Of a stretch of DNA of 64,000 nt, positions 46,278 to 56,240 are shown in pieces (position 1 is the stretch's first letter; each line of letters starts with the position of its first letter). Both the position numbers and the translations under genes were made by a program. Location of the stretch: positions 235,246 to 299,245 of the forward strand of contig NZ_JABASV010000006.1 of the NCBI RefSeq assembly GCF_016107625.1, read 5' to 3'. This DNA comes from Vreelandella alkaliphila (GTDB taxonomy: Bacteria > Pseudomonadota > Gammaproteobacteria > Pseudomonadales > Halomonadaceae). Under the pieces are notes generated by a model. That model was not told the origin of the DNA and did not search any database. It saw only the letters and a program-made list of their open reading frames with translations.

Positions 46278-47333
46278 ATGTCACAGGACGATCTACTGTC
46301 CCAGGAAGAAATTGATGCCTTACTAAAGGGCGTCAGTGGAGATGATGAGCCTGCTGCTCCGTCATCGTCCACACAAGAGGAAGTGCGCGTTCGCCCCTAC
46401 GATCCCGCGACACAGCATCGAGTGATTCGTGAGCGCTTGCACGCGTTAGACTTTATTAATGAGCGTTTTGCACGCTACTTCCGCAATGGTCTATTCAACT
46501 TGATACGGCGCAGTGCCGATATCACCGTTGAGTCGGTGCGTTACCAGAGCTTTAGCGACTTTTCGCGCAATGTTCCAGTACCCACTAACTTGAACCTTGT
46601 ATCAATGAAGCCGCTGCGCGGATCGGCCCTGGTGGTCTTTCCACCTAACCTGGTGTTTATGGTGGTGGATAACCTGTTTGGTGGCGATGGTCGTTTCGTG
46701 ACGAAATCGGATGGCCGTGAATTCACGAATACCGAGCAGCGTATTATCCAACGCCTGCTCAACTTGGCCATTGATGCCTACCAAGAGGCGTGGAAGGTTG
46801 TTTATCCGCTAGAAGTGTTTTTTTTACGCTCCGAAGTGCAATCCAAATTTGCCAACATCACCAACTCGCCCAACGAGATTGTGGTGAACACCAAGTTCAA
46901 TATTGAAGTGGGCAACCTGTCGAGCAACTTCCAGATTTGCATGCCCTACGCCATGATTGAACCGCTTAGGGATTTGCTCGCCAACCCGATTAATGACAGC
47001 AACCATGACCACGATGGCACATGGTCACGGCGCATGGCGAACGAACTTCGCCAATCAGAAGTTGAGTTAGTCGCTGAATTTGCCCAAATACCCAGCCGCA
47101 TTGCCCACGTAATGGGGCTTAAAAAGGGCGATGTATTGCCCATGGATATTCCCAATACGATCACCGCTCGTGTCGACGGTGTCCCGGTGATGGAGTGCGA
47201 GTACGGGAGCCAACAGCAGCAACGTGCATTACGCGTGCTACGTATGATCGACCATGCCGCTATGAATAACCTATCGTCCAAGGACTTTATTAAAGGTTCA
47301 ACGCGACAGAAAGCCAAGGAACCCAAAGCATGA
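46278..47333 (+). CDS. fliM: Flagellar motor switch protein FliM
   Basis: FliM is the C-ring protein that binds CheY-P and so changes rotation direction. The 351-residue product begins with the CheY-binding peptide (LLSQEEIDALLKGV), followed by the middle CheC-like domain with the FliG contact (GGDGRF) and a C-terminal SpoA domain that pairs with FliN. Its end overlaps fliN by 4 bp. Confidence 0.98.
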   Translation: MSQDDLLSQEEIDALLKGVSGDDEPAAPSSSTQEEVRVRPYDPATQHRVIRERLHALDFINERFARYFRNGLFNLIRRSADITVESVRYQSFSDFSRNVPVPTNLNLVSMKPLRGSALVVFPPNLVFMVVDNLFGGDGRFVTKSDGREFTNTEQRIIQRLLNLAIDAYQEAWKVVYPLEVFFLRSEVQSKFANITNSPNEIVVNTKFNIEVGNLSSNFQICMPYAMIEPLRDLLANPINDSNHDHDGTWSRRMANELRQSEVELVAEFAQIPSRIAHVMGLKKGDVLPMDIPNTITARVDGVPVMECEYGSQQQQRALRVLRMIDHAAMNNLSSKDFIKGSTRQKAKEPKA

Positions 47334-47848
47334 CTGATCCAAATAAACCCGATCAAAAGGTCTCTGATGATGATTGGGCGGACGCCATGTCTGAGCAAGA
47401 AGAACCCAGTTCAAGTGCCGATGCCGCAGGTGAAGAAGACCCATGGGCAGCGGCCATGGCCGAGCAAGAAGCCGCTGAGGAAGCAGATGCCTCAAGCAGC
47501 GAAGCTGAGCCAGAAGCGCCTGTTGCTAAACCAGCAAGCGATGAAGTATTTCGTCCGTTAAGCGCTGAAAGTGGCCATGCCGAGTCTCGCGACTTGGAAA
47601 TGATCATGGATATCCCGGTCAAGCTGACGGTGGAGTTAGGCCGTACCAAGCTGACCATCAAGCAACTGCTTGAACTTGCCCAGGGGTCGGTGATTGAGTT
47701 GGAAGGTCTCGCTGGCGAGCCCATGGATATTTTGATCAATGGCTATTTAATCGCCCAAGGGGAAGTGGTTGTGGTGGATGATAAATACGGCATTCGCATC
47801 ACAGAGATTATTACCCCCTCTGAGCGCATTCATAAACTCAACCGATGA
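47330..47848 (+). CDS. fliN: Flagellar motor switch protein FliN
   Basis: FliN completes the C-ring and binds FliH during export. The 172-residue product has an acidic, Ala/Glu-rich N-terminal region of about 85 residues and the conserved C-terminal SpoA domain (MDIPVKLTVELGRTKLTIKQLLELAQGSVIELEGLAGEP). It overlaps fliM by 4 bp and fliO by 4 bp. Confidence 0.98.
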   Translation: MTDPNKPDQKVSDDDWADAMSEQEEPSSSADAAGEEDPWAAAMAEQEAAEEADASSSEAEPEAPVAKPASDEVFRPLSAESGHAESRDLEMIMDIPVKLTVELGRTKLTIKQLLELAQGSVIELEGLAGEPMDILINGYLIAQGEVVVVDDKYGIRITEIITPSERIHKLNR

Positions 47849-48297
47849 GCGTCGCTTCCTCTTCTTCATCAAGCTCCTCACTTGATGCCATAAGCGGCAG
47901 CGGTGATGCCTTAATAGGCATGGCAGCACTCGGCAAAACAGCAGCGGCACTCGCTCTGGTCATTGCCATTATTCTGCTGTGCACAGCGGTGCTGAAACGC
48001 TGGCAAACCGCCCGTCATCATCATGGTGCCCACTTAAAAATTGTGGGCAACACCGCGGTAGGCAATCGCGAGCGTATTGTCGTGGTTGAGATTGAGGACA
48101 CTTGGCTGGTCGTCGGCGTTAGCAATGGGCGAATAACGAAACTGCATGAACGCCCTGCGCCGACGGATCGCTCCACTGCGTCGCCCGCCGAGGCTCCTTC
48201 GCGTTTTTCTCAGCGTTTAGCCCAGGCAATTGCCACCAGCCGGAGCAAGCACGATCACCAGCCCCCTACCGCCTCTGATTCAAACCACACACCATGA
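47845..48297 (+). CDS. fliO: Flagellar export assembly protein FliO
   Basis: FliO is a small inner-membrane protein that helps assemble FliP into the export gate. The 150-residue product has a Ser-rich start, one membrane helix (about residues 32-50) and a short cytoplasmic domain ([29 protein letters not shown]) characteristic of FliO. It overlaps both fliN and fliP by 4 bp. Confidence 0.93.
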   Translation: MSVASSSSSSSSLDAISGSGDALIGMAALGKTAAALALVIAIILLCTAVLKRWQTARHHHGAHLKIVGNTAVGNRERIVVVEIEDTWLVVGVSNGRITKLHERPAPTDRSTASPAEAPSRFSQRLAQAIATSRSKHDHQPPTASDSNHTP

Positions 48298-49073
48298 GAT
48301 TCGAGATGCACTTCGCTTGGCCTTATGGGCGGCGTTGGTGGCTAATACTTGCCACGATCGTCTGCTGCTTATTTGTTCTACCTGCTCATGCACAGCAGCT
48401 TCCTGGGCTGGTTTCTCAGCCTTTGGATAATGGTGGTCAGCAGTGGTCGCTGTCGTTACAAACGCTGCTATTTTTAAGCTCTCTGGCTTTTTTGCCAGCC
48501 ATGCTACTCATGATGACCAGTTTTACGCGCATCATTATTGTACTTAGCTTGCTTAGAACAGCCATGGGTACCCAGGCAACACCACCAAACCAGGTTTTAT
48601 TGGGTATCGCGCTTTTCTTGACGTTTTTTATTATGTCGCCTGTTTTAAACCAAGTGTACGACACCGCTTGGATGCCGCTCACTAATGAAACGATCAATTT
48701 TGAAGAGTTCTTACTGCGCGCTCAGCAACCGTTTCGTGAATTCATGCTCGCCCAAACCCGCGAGCCTGATTTAGCCCTGTTTGTTCGTTTAGCAGATGTA
48801 GGTCCGATGCAAGGCCCCGAAGAGCTGCCTATGCGGGTCTTACTGCCTGCCTTTGTCACCAGTGAGCTCAAAACTGCATTTCAGATTGGTTTTACTATTT
48901 TTATTCCCTTTCTGATTATCGACTTAGTGGTTGCAAGCACACTGATGGCACTCGGCATGATGATGGTGCCACCGATCACGATTTCACTGCCCTTTAAGCT
49001 CATGCTGTTTGTATTGGTTGATGGCTGGCAGTTGATTATTGGCTCGCTAGCAGAAAGCTTTTACATGATTTGA
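48294..49073 (+). CDS. fliP: Flagellar export gate protein FliP
   Basis: FliP forms the pore of the flagellar export gate with FliQ and FliR. The 259-residue product has a signal-like N-terminus ([17 protein letters not shown]), four membrane helices and the signature regions ([25 protein letters not shown] and [27 protein letters not shown]). It overlaps fliO by 4 bp. Confidence 0.98.
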   Translation: MRFEMHFAWPYGRRWWLILATIVCCLFVLPAHAQQLPGLVSQPLDNGGQQWSLSLQTLLFLSSLAFLPAMLLMMTSFTRIIIVLSLLRTAMGTQATPPNQVLLGIALFLTFFIMSPVLNQVYDTAWMPLTNETINFEEFLLRAQQPFREFMLAQTREPDLALFVRLADVGPMQGPEELPMRVLLPAFVTSELKTAFQIGFTIFIPFLIIDLVVASTLMALGMMMVPPITISLPFKLMLFVLVDGWQLIIGSLAESFYMI

Positions 49074-49101
49074 GCGTCGCGTTCAGCGACCAGGAGTATC
49101 C

Positions 49102-49371
49102 ATGACCCCAGAAATGGTGATGAGCATTGCTTACCAAGGCATGCGGGTAACGCTTTTTCTTGCTGGCCCTATGCTGCTGGCTGCCCTTTTCACCGGCCTT
49201 ATCATTAGCTTGTTCCAGGCAGCGACCCAAATAAATGAAATGACACTGACCTTCATTCCCAAAATATTAGCCGTCTTTGCCGTCCTGGTACTTGCCGGGC
49301 CCTGGCTAATTGGTTTGATCACCGATTTCACGCATCGCCTCTTCTCCAATATTCCCAGCATGGTGATGTAA
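49102..49371 (+). CDS. fliQ: Flagellar export gate protein FliQ
   Basis: FliQ is the small two-helix subunit of the export gate. The 89-residue product has the standard length and two membrane hairpin helices (GMRVTLFLAGPMLLAALFTGLI and IPKILAVFAVLVLAGPWLI). AGGAG lies about five bases before the ATG. It is 28 bp after fliP and 4 bp before fliR. Confidence 0.97.
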   Translation: MTPEMVMSIAYQGMRVTLFLAGPMLLAALFTGLIISLFQAATQINEMTLTFIPKILAVFAVLVLAGPWLIGLITDFTHRLFSNIPSMVM

Positions 49372-49375
49372 CGCT

Positions 49376-50167
49376 ATGGTGGAGGTGACGTTCGCCCAGC
49401 TACAGGCGTGGTTAGTGGCTTTCTTTTGGCCATTTGCACGTATTACTGCTTTTATGGCGGCCTCGCCTCTATGGGGCCATTCCAGCGTTCCGAATCAGGC
49501 CAAGGTGGCGCTGGCAGCTATCATTGCTATTGTCATTGCCCCTATATTGCCTGCCATGCCTGATGTTCCCATCGTGTCGTGGGCAAGCGTAGGTATCATG
49601 ATTGAGCAGTTGCTGATAGGCGTTGCTATTGGCTTAGTCATGCATATTATTTTCGCCGTGGTTCAGGCTGCCGGGGAGTTTATCGGCTTGCAGATGGGCT
49701 TGGCGTTTGCCAGCTTTTTCGATATGTCGAGCGGCACCAATATCATGGTGCTATCGCGTATCCTTTATATGATTACGCTGTTGATGTTTCTTGCCATGAA
49801 TGGCCACCTGATGGTGTTAGAAACATTGATAATAAGTTTTGAAACGCTACCCATCGGCATTGGCGCCTTAAACCCGAATGCATTTGAGCTGCTGGCGCGC
49901 TATGCGGGAACTATTTTTGCTTCAGGTATGCTGCTTGCGCTACCGCTGGTCGGTTCACTGTTGATCATTAACTTAGCGCTCGGCATTCTCAACCGCTCAG
50001 CGCCACAGCTGACGGTATTCAATATCGGCTTCCCCGCCTCATTAACCGTTGGGCTTATCCTGTTGATGGTGTTAATGACAGATATCGGCCGCTTTTTACA
50101 ACAGCTCTTTAGCCAGGGCCTGGCATTTATGCAGAGCTTGATCGAGACCATGGCGCCGTTAGGCTAA
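49376..50167 (+). CDS. fliR: Flagellar export gate protein FliR
   Basis: FliR is the subunit that completes the FliPQR export gate. The 263-residue product has six or more hydrophobic membrane segments and the family pattern (WPFARITAFMAASPLWGHSSVPNQAKVALA and GEFIGLQMGLAFASFFD). It ends the plus-strand group and is closed by a strong terminator at 50186-50234. Confidence 0.98.
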   Translation: MVEVTFAQLQAWLVAFFWPFARITAFMAASPLWGHSSVPNQAKVALAAIIAIVIAPILPAMPDVPIVSWASVGIMIEQLLIGVAIGLVMHIIFAVVQAAGEFIGLQMGLAFASFFDMSSGTNIMVLSRILYMITLLMFLAMNGHLMVLETLIISFETLPIGIGALNPNAFELLARYAGTIFASGMLLALPLVGSLLIINLALGILNRSAPQLTVFNIGFPASLTVGLILLMVLMTDIGRFLQQLFSQGLAFMQSLIETMAPLG

Positions 50168-50185
50168 TGTTCAAAGCGCACCAGC

Positions 50186-50234
50186 AAAAAGGCCCCAACC
50201 CTAAGCTTACCGCTAGAGGTTGGGGCCTTTTTTA
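50186..50234. terminator. Bidirectional terminator between fliR and flgL
   Basis: AAAAAGGCCCCAACC (50186-50200) pairs perfectly with GGTTGGGGCCTTTTT (50218-50232) around a 17-base loop, with T residues on the plus strand and A residues (T on the other strand) on the left. It ends both the fliL-fliR group and the convergent flgKL group. Confidence 0.95.
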
Positions 50235-50268
50235 ATGCGACCTCATGAGTTACTAAAGAGTGGCCGTT

Positions 50269-51522
50269 TTACATATAGTCGAACAACGACATGCCTCTAA
50301 TATCGACGAATGCTTTCTGAGCCGCCTGAAGGCCTACTTGCCGCAGACTATATTCAGAAATCGCTTCGGCGTAATCCAAATCGACCAAGTCAGACAGGGT
50401 TTGCTCATAGTTAAGCTTTCGGTTGCTGCCTACCGCATCAATCACATCCAGCTCATTCAGCCGAGCACCCGCAGAAGCACGAACGGTCAGCACGTTATCG
50501 AGCGCATTATCAAGATCACGCATCGACGTATTCAGCGTATTGCGCAACGCCGCTTTTTCCGCGGTGCTTTGGGCAGGCGTTTCTAGTACGCTAATTGCTG
50601 CTTCCATGGTGCGAAACAGATCCGCACCACGCTGCTCACTGCCCGCCTGGGCAATCAGGATTTCATCATCAGGCTCGGCGCTGCCGGTAAGTGTGACATT
50701 AATCCCACCAAAACTAAGTTGCTGACCGTCGCCGACATATTCACCACTAGCCACCAAATCAGCAGCGTCTTCCTGCCAGGCGCCGTCGCTAAAACGTTGC
50801 ACTTGATAGCTGATGCCGCTATCCAGCGCTGCATCTTCACTGAACACGACACGGTAGCTGTCGCCATAGCCTGGATCGTTAACATCCGTAAGCTGAGGAC
50901 CGTTGAAGGTAACGCCCCCCTGGTTTCCTGCATTGGCTTCAGCGATATAGCCAGCACCGCTGGGGACGCCCTGAAAAATCGTGGCGCCATTTTCAGCAAC
51001 GGGCATCAAACGCGAGGCATCGACACGTTGCAGGCGTGAACTGTTATCACCGTTATATTCCACATTGCCGTCTGCCGATTTAACAAACGGCGGGGCGTTA
51101 TCTTTATAGCCGCCGAATAAGTAGCGGCCATTGCCATCAGTGGCATTCGCCTGCCCCAGCATCGTTTCGTAAATGCCTTTTAGATCACTGGCAATGGACT
51201 CACGATCCACATCGCTTAGCGTATCGCTAGAGGCTTGAATCAACAGCGTTTTAGCACTAGTAACGGCATCACTGACACTGTTAAGAATGCTCTCAGTTTG
51301 CGACAGTGAATTTCGTGCCGAAACCCGAGAGTCTGAAAACTGCTGGTTCATCGCTCTGGATTGATCAACGCCGACAGCGCGTGATGCTGCCTGCGGATCA
51401 TCGGAAGGATTAACCACGCGACGGCCACTGGCAATTTGCTGACTAACTTTCAAAAAGTCACTTTGCTGACGGTTAATAGAAGCCGTGCTCTGCTCAAACA
51501 TGGTGACCGTACTAATACGCAT
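50269..51522 (-). CDS. flgL: Hook-filament junction protein FlgL (HAP3)
   Basis: FlgL joins hook and filament outside the cell. The 417-residue product has the flagellin-like N-terminal helix (STASINRQQSDFLKVSQQIASGRRVVNPSDDP) and C-terminal helix (LGSNRKL-like, YAEAISEYSLRQVGLQAAQKAFVDI), with a variable middle. AAGGAG lies eight bases before the ATG. It follows flgK by 15 bp, and both seem to be served by the sigma28 promoter at 53224-53250. Confidence 0.96.
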   Translation of the reverse strand: MRISTVTMFEQSTASINRQQSDFLKVSQQIASGRRVVNPSDDPQAASRAVGVDQSRAMNQQFSDSRVSARNSLSQTESILNSVSDAVTSAKTLLIQASSDTLSDVDRESIASDLKGIYETMLGQANATDGNGRYLFGGYKDNAPPFVKSADGNVEYNGDNSSRLQRVDASRLMPVAENGATIFQGVPSGAGYIAEANAGNQGGVTFNGPQLTDVNDPGYGDSYRVVFSEDAALDSGISYQVQRFSDGAWQEDAADLVASGEYVGDGQQLSFGGINVTLTGSAEPDDEILIAQAGSEQRGADLFRTMEAAISVLETPAQSTAEKAALRNTLNTSMRDLDNALDNVLTVRASAGARLNELDVIDAVGSNRKLNYEQTLSDLVDLDYAEAISEYSLRQVGLQAAQKAFVDIRGMSLFDYM

Positions 51523-51537
51523 CGCCTAAGCTCCTTA

Positions 51538-53196
51538 TTAGTTCCGTAGATTCAAGATGGTGTCCATAATGGCACCCGCGGTATCAATCACGCGCGCATT
51601 CGCTTGGTAATACTGCTGATAGCGAATCAAGTTAGCCGCTTCTTCATCAAGATTGACGCCTGACTCAGATTGCTGCACTGCTTTCAATTGATCAGTTAAC
51701 CCTTGTCGAGCATCTAAATTCACCTGGGTAATATTGGTACGGTTACCCACATCGCTGACAATGACGCCATATGCGCCGCTCACCGATGCACTACCTCCCA
51801 CGATGGCTTTTTGCTGTAAGTCCTGTAATGCCAAAGCATTGCGGTTATCACCTGCACCCGTCGCTACCCAGCCGGCAGGGTCGTCTTCAGGATTCACTGG
51901 TGTACCAGCAGCGATACGGTCTAGCTCTTTGATGGTGACATCCATGTCACTTGCGCCCCGGCGCACCGGCTGCACTTCAAAACGGTCACCATTGTTAGGC
52001 GTGCCGCTAATCGTAAGTGCTACGCCACCAAACGTTAGCGCACCCGTTCCCGCGTCCCAGTCAACATCATCTACTGTTGCTCCGTTATCGTTACGCGTAA
52101 CGGTTGGAGCACCATCTTCAAAGCGAACGGTGTAATCCGTCGCGCGCAGCTGGTCAATCGTGTCGATATCAAACTCGGCAGACTCAATGACGGCTGTGCC
52201 ACTGTTCTTCTCATGGCTAAACGTTTGGGGAGCACGCACGGCAAAAAAATCGCCACCTTGCTCGCCATCCAGATCGACACCCTGCTTGTGCTGCTCGTTA
52301 AACGCCACTGAAAGAGAAACCGCCAGCTGGCCAATTTGGTTCTGAGTTTTATCCAGCGTTTCTGAACGGAATGTCATCAGACCACCCAGGGCGCCACCTT
52401 TAATCGCTGACTCTCCCAACTGAGTTACGCCACCTCCACCATCACGATAAGCCACCACGGTACGCTGTGGATCAGCGTCTGATTGCACAGCTTCAAGCTT
52501 AAACGCGCTGGTCCCCGTTACTAACGGCTGACCATTCGGCAAACTGAGGTTGTAGCTTTTCCCATCCTGTATATTTAGGCGTATATCCATGCGTTCATTG
52601 AGCTCAGAAATCAAATGATCGCGCTGGTTCAACAGGCTATTGGGCGCTTCGCCGCTACGTGCACGGGCAAGCGCAATTTCGCGATTCAGGCCGGCAATTT
52701 GTTCAGTCGTGTTATTTATCTGAATAACTTCATCTTTGACTTGGCTATTAATATTGCTCTGCATATCTTGCAGATAACCGTCAAAAGAACGGAATTGGGC
52801 GCTGAGTGTATTGGCCGAGCCAACAACGCCTTGGCGAGCAGCAGGATCCGCTGGCGCACTGGCCAAATCTTCCAAAGAGGAGAAAAACGACTGCATTAAC
52901 GGCGACAAGCCCGCTTCTCGATCCGCAAGCAAGTTATCAATTTGGGTGACTTGGTTGTGGTAAGTCGCCAGTGCGCTTGATTGGGTCTTGGCGCTGTTAA
53001 GCTGGCTCGAGACATACGTATTAAACTGGCGCTCGATACTGTTGATCTTAACGCCGCCTCCCACAGACCCTTGGCCAAGCTGAGCCAGCTCACGATTATA
53101 CCCAGGCGTATAAACGTTACTGATATTGTTACTGGTGGTGCTGAGGGCATTCTGCGCCGCATTAAGGCCGCTTAAGCCGATTGAAAACATGCTCAT
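51538..53196 (-). CDS. flgK: Hook-associated protein FlgK (HAP1)
   Basis: FlgK is the first junction protein, exported and assembled on the hook. The 552-residue product begins with the rod/hook family motif (MFSIGLSGLNAAQNALSTTSNNISN) and ends with the HAP helix (EEAANLIRYQQYYQANARVIDTAGAIMDTILN). The ATG at 53196 has AGGA seven bases upstream; a TTG at 53202 is a weaker alternative. It is followed by flgL. Confidence 0.97.
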   Translation of the reverse strand: MSMFSIGLSGLNAAQNALSTTSNNISNVYTPGYNRELAQLGQGSVGGGVKINSIERQFNTYVSSQLNSAKTQSSALATYHNQVTQIDNLLADREAGLSPLMQSFFSSLEDLASAPADPAARQGVVGSANTLSAQFRSFDGYLQDMQSNINSQVKDEVIQINNTTEQIAGLNREIALARARSGEAPNSLLNQRDHLISELNERMDIRLNIQDGKSYNLSLPNGQPLVTGTSAFKLEAVQSDADPQRTVVAYRDGGGGVTQLGESAIKGGALGGLMTFRSETLDKTQNQIGQLAVSLSVAFNEQHKQGVDLDGEQGGDFFAVRAPQTFSHEKNSGTAVIESAEFDIDTIDQLRATDYTVRFEDGAPTVTRNDNGATVDDVDWDAGTGALTFGGVALTISGTPNNGDRFEVQPVRRGASDMDVTIKELDRIAAGTPVNPEDDPAGWVATGAGDNRNALALQDLQQKAIVGGSASVSGAYGVIVSDVGNRTNITQVNLDARQGLTDQLKAVQQSESGVNLDEEAANLIRYQQYYQANARVIDTAGAIMDTILNLRN

Positions 53197-53210
53197 GGTC
53201 AATTCCTTAG

Positions 53211-53231
53211 GCCGATAAGATGTCTATCGGC
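53211..53231. repeat. Inverted repeat overlapping the flgK -10 box
   Basis: GCCGATA (53211-53217) and TATCGGC (53225-53231) form a perfect 7-bp inverted repeat with a 7-base loop. The right arm is part of the sigma28 -10 box of flgKL read on the minus strand, and the left arm is a second copy of the same motif on the plus strand. The mRNA start would fall inside it. Confidence 0.55.
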
Positions 53232-53250
53232 AGTGCGCAGAAAAACTTGA
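53224..53250 (-). promoter_or_regulatory. Sigma28 (FliA) promoter for flgKL
   Basis: On the minus strand TCAAGTTT (53243-53250) and GCCGATAG (53224-53231) are separated by 11 bp. The -10 matches seven of eight and the -35 seven of eight consensus bases. It lies in the flgJ-flgK gap, so the late hook-associated genes have their own promoter apart from the flgB-flgJ group. Confidence 0.88.
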
Positions 53251-53258
53251 ATCACACG

Positions 53259-54317
53259 TTAACGGGAATCTGCGAGAAAATCGCGCCCCGTTGCGATCGG
53301 CCCCATGGTATTCATGACGGCAACTAGTTTATTGGCATAGTGTGGGTCCGTCGCATAACCGCCCCGCTGTAGTTCATGGGCGGCTTGTTGCGCATCAGCG
53401 GCCTGCACGACGCCCGCGTAGCGCGGATTGTTGCCGATCAAATTGGCATAGTCGGTGAACGCATGCTCAAACGAGTCATAGACGCGGAAAGAGTCCACGA
53501 CCTGGGTACGACGGCCATCAATATACTCATGGGTGACGATATCGGTCGTCTTGCCCTGCCAGTGACTGCCCGCCTTAATACCAAACAAGTTGTGGCTATT
53601 GCCGCCGTGTTGCGTGGCAATTTCATGGCGTCCCCAGCCTGTTTCCAACGCTGCTTGTGCCAAAATAAGCTCAGCTGGCACACCGGTGGCATCACTAGCA
53701 GCCTGGGCTGGAGCCGCTAACGTCGTTAAGAAGCGCTGAACGTGATCTGGTGCCTGGCTAAAACTGGCAGGTGTCGCGGCGGAAGTGGGCGTAACGGAGG
53801 AGGCAGCTGTCGATGCCATGCTGGCATTGCTTTCAGCGGCTGGCTGTTGGCTAATCGCGTCTAGTTCAGCTAAGAACCGCCCATTACCCGATGCTGGCGC
53901 ATATCCACCGCGATTCGGCTGCAGTGGCTCATCCAACACCCTTGGGGTACCACGTGGTATGCCCGCAATCAGCGCTTGCAGTTCTTGGTCAGCACTATCT
54001 GGCTTATGATTGACCGCTCCTTGGCGCTGCAGCTGTTCCACCAGCATATCCGCCAATCCCATACCTTTAGACGAGATCACTTGCGACCACTGCTGATCCA
54101 GCATCTGCTGGTAAGTATCGGTTGTCGAACTGCTCAACAAACCTGAAGAAGGAGTAGCATCGCGCATGCTTTTCATCATCATCTGCACAAACAGGGCTTC
54201 AAACTGCTGTGCAGCGCCGTGCACACCGGCATCAGGATCTACTCGGGCGTTGTGCTGCAGGCGCTGAAAGCCGTTCATGTCCAGCGCGAATTGGCTGGTC
54301 ATATCGCCAATGCTCAT
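53259..54317 (-). CDS. flgJ: Rod cap/peptidoglycan hydrolase FlgJ
   Basis: FlgJ caps the growing rod and opens the peptidoglycan in the periplasm. The 352-residue product has the N-terminal rod-scaffold domain (EALFVQMMMKSMRDATP) and, after a flexible Ala/Ser/Pro linker, a C-terminal glucosaminidase domain (about 195-345, LAQAALETGWGRHEI and NLFGIKAG, with the catalytic glutamate in LETGWG). It starts directly after the flgI stop with no gap. Confidence 0.97.
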   Translation of the reverse strand: MSIGDMTSQFALDMNGFQRLQHNARVDPDAGVHGAAQQFEALFVQMMMKSMRDATPSSGLLSSSTTDTYQQMLDQQWSQVISSKGMGLADMLVEQLQRQGAVNHKPDSADQELQALIAGIPRGTPRVLDEPLQPNRGGYAPASGNGRFLAELDAISQQPAAESNASMASTAASSVTPTSAATPASFSQAPDHVQRFLTTLAAPAQAASDATGVPAELILAQAALETGWGRHEIATQHGGNSHNLFGIKAGSHWQGKTTDIVTHEYIDGRRTQVVDSFRVYDSFEHAFTDYANLIGNNPRYAGVVQAADAQQAAHELQRGGYATDPHYANKLVAVMNTMGPIATGRDFLADSR

Positions 54318-55466
54318 TTAAATAACCTCAAGCTCTGCGCGAAGCGATCCGGAGGCCTTCAACGCTTCAAGAATCGACATTAAATCTTGCGGTGTGGCTC
54401 CCAAGGCATTGAGTGCATTGACCACTTCATTCAATTGGGCACCTTCTACGATTTGTAGAAATGCTTCCTGCTGTTCAATTTCAATATCCGTATTGGGCAC
54501 AACCACCGTTTCACCCTCACCAAAGGGAGCTGGCTGGCTAACCCCAAACTGGGTATCAATCATGATCGAGAGGTTGCCGTGGGCAACGGCTGCTTGGCGT
54601 AGGGTGACAGCGCTATTCATGACGACGGACCCCGTCCGCGCATTGAGTACGACCCGCGCGGGCGCCTCCATGGGTGTCACCTGCACATTTTCTACACGTG
54701 CCATAAAGTTAACCCGGGCGTTTTCATCCATCGGGCCATCAAGTGCGATCACCCGCCCATTGCGCGCATACGCTACCGACTGGCCAAATTCGTTATTAAT
54801 GGCCGTTACCATGCGTTGTACCGTGCCAAAATCTGACTCATTAAGCTGTAACTCTAATCGTCCGCCGTTACCGCCAAGATTTAGCGGCACTTCCCGCTCA
54901 ACCAACGCCCCATTAGGAATGCGGCCGGATGCTTGCTGATTGATCTGGACACTGCTGCCGCCTGCTTGAGCGCCTGCGCCACCCACCAGCATGTTGCCCT
55001 GAGCGATGGCATAGGTATCACCATCGGCACCTTTCAGTGGGGTCATTAATAGCGTTCCGCCACGTAAGCTGCGAGCGTTGGCAATCGAAGACACCACGAT
55101 ATCCAAGCGCTGACCTGGGCGTGAGAACGGCGGTAAGTCAGCGGTGACCATGACCGCAGCAACGTTGCGCAGCTGTAAGTTAGTACCTGCCGGCACCGTA
55201 ACGCCTAACTGCGAGAGCATGTTCGTCAAGCTTTGGCTGGTAAACGGCGCCTGGGTGGTTTGGTCGCCGGTGCTATCCAGCCCCACGACCAAGCCGTAGC
55301 CAACCAACTGGTTATCGCGCACCCCGGCAAAGCTTGATAGTTCACGCACCCGTTCCGCTGCGGCAGGCATTGCCAGTACACAACTAACGGCAAAGAGTGC
55401 CGTGAACATAGCGACACAACGTAGCCAGTGCTTAACACCACGATAACGGTTTAACTGCATAGCCAT
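54318..55466 (-). CDS. flgI: Flagellar P-ring protein FlgI
   Basis: FlgI forms the P ring in the peptidoglycan layer. The 382-residue product has a Sec signal peptide (cleavage after PAAA near residue 37) and the conserved start of the mature protein (ERVRELSSFAGVRDNQLVGYGLVVGLDSTGDQT), and ends in the family motif NALGATPQDLMSILEALKASG. Length is normal. Confidence 0.97.
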   Translation of the reverse strand: MAMQLNRYRGVKHWLRCVAMFTALFAVSCVLAMPAAAERVRELSSFAGVRDNQLVGYGLVVGLDSTGDQTTQAPFTSQSLTNMLSQLGVTVPAGTNLQLRNVAAVMVTADLPPFSRPGQRLDIVVSSIANARSLRGGTLLMTPLKGADGDTYAIAQGNMLVGGAGAQAGGSSVQINQQASGRIPNGALVEREVPLNLGGNGGRLELQLNESDFGTVQRMVTAINNEFGQSVAYARNGRVIALDGPMDENARVNFMARVENVQVTPMEAPARVVLNARTGSVVMNSAVTLRQAAVAHGNLSIMIDTQFGVSQPAPFGEGETVVVPNTDIEIEQQEAFLQIVEGAQLNEVVNALNALGATPQDLMSILEALKASGSLRAELEVI

Positions 55467-55499
55467 GATAGGTCTCTGTTAGCAGGCCGAGTGACTAAC

Positions 55500-56189
55500 T
55501 TAAAACGGCGATACATTTAAGAAAAAACGCTGTAACCAGCCCATGTGCTGAGCCTCATTGATATAGCCATCACCCACATACTCAATTCTTGCGTCTGCCA
55601 CTTGGGTTGAAGGCACAGTGTTTTGCGCGGTAATCGTGCGTGGGTTAACCACACCAGAAAAACGAATGAACTCCGTTCCCTGATTAATCGCGATCTGCTT
55701 TTCGCCGCGTACCCGCAAGTTGCCGTTATTCATCACTTCCAATACCGACACAGTGATCGTGCCCGTGAAGGTATTGTTGGCCTGGGACCCGCCGCCCCCC
55801 GCAAAGTCACTCGCCCCCGATACATCGAAACCATACTCGGCCAACGTGTCCAGCACATCGGGCAGTTGCGCAAGCTCTAAGCTGGCATTACCCGAACGAT
55901 CTGCATTGGATCGGGCATTTTTGCTAGCACTCACCTCTTCATCAAGCACAATAGTCAAAATATCGCCTATAGATCGCGGGCGGCGATCTTCAAATAGCGG
56001 CTGATAACCGCGGCGCGCTTGATAAATAGAGCCATTGGCGATTGGCGGCGGTCGATCCACAATCGTAATTTGCTCTTGCTCACCCACCACCGAGGCTCGC
56101 GGAATTTGCGCGCAACCAGCCGCAAATAAAATAAACAGCGCAAGGCCAACTAACAAAAAACGACGTGAAGCAGCGTGTAAATCCAACAT
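55500..56189 (-). CDS. flgH: Flagellar L-ring lipoprotein FlgH
   Basis: FlgH forms the L ring in the outer membrane. The 229-residue product has a lipoprotein signal with lipobox LFAAGC at about residues 21-26, followed by the conserved [32 protein letters not shown] and [25 protein letters not shown]. It lies 33 bp before flgI. Confidence 0.97.
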   Translation of the reverse strand: MLDLHAASRRFLLVGLALFILFAAGCAQIPRASVVGEQEQITIVDRPPPIANGSIYQARRGYQPLFEDRRPRSIGDILTIVLDEEVSASKNARSNADRSGNASLELAQLPDVLDTLAEYGFDVSGASDFAGGGGSQANNTFTGTITVSVLEVMNNGNLRVRGEKQIAINQGTEFIRFSGVVNPRTITAQNTVPSTQVADARIEYVGDGYINEAQHMGWLQRFFLNVSPF

Positions 56190-56240
56190 AATGCGACCTG
56201 TTAGTAAGCCCGATTTAGTAAGCCCTATTCATCAATAACG

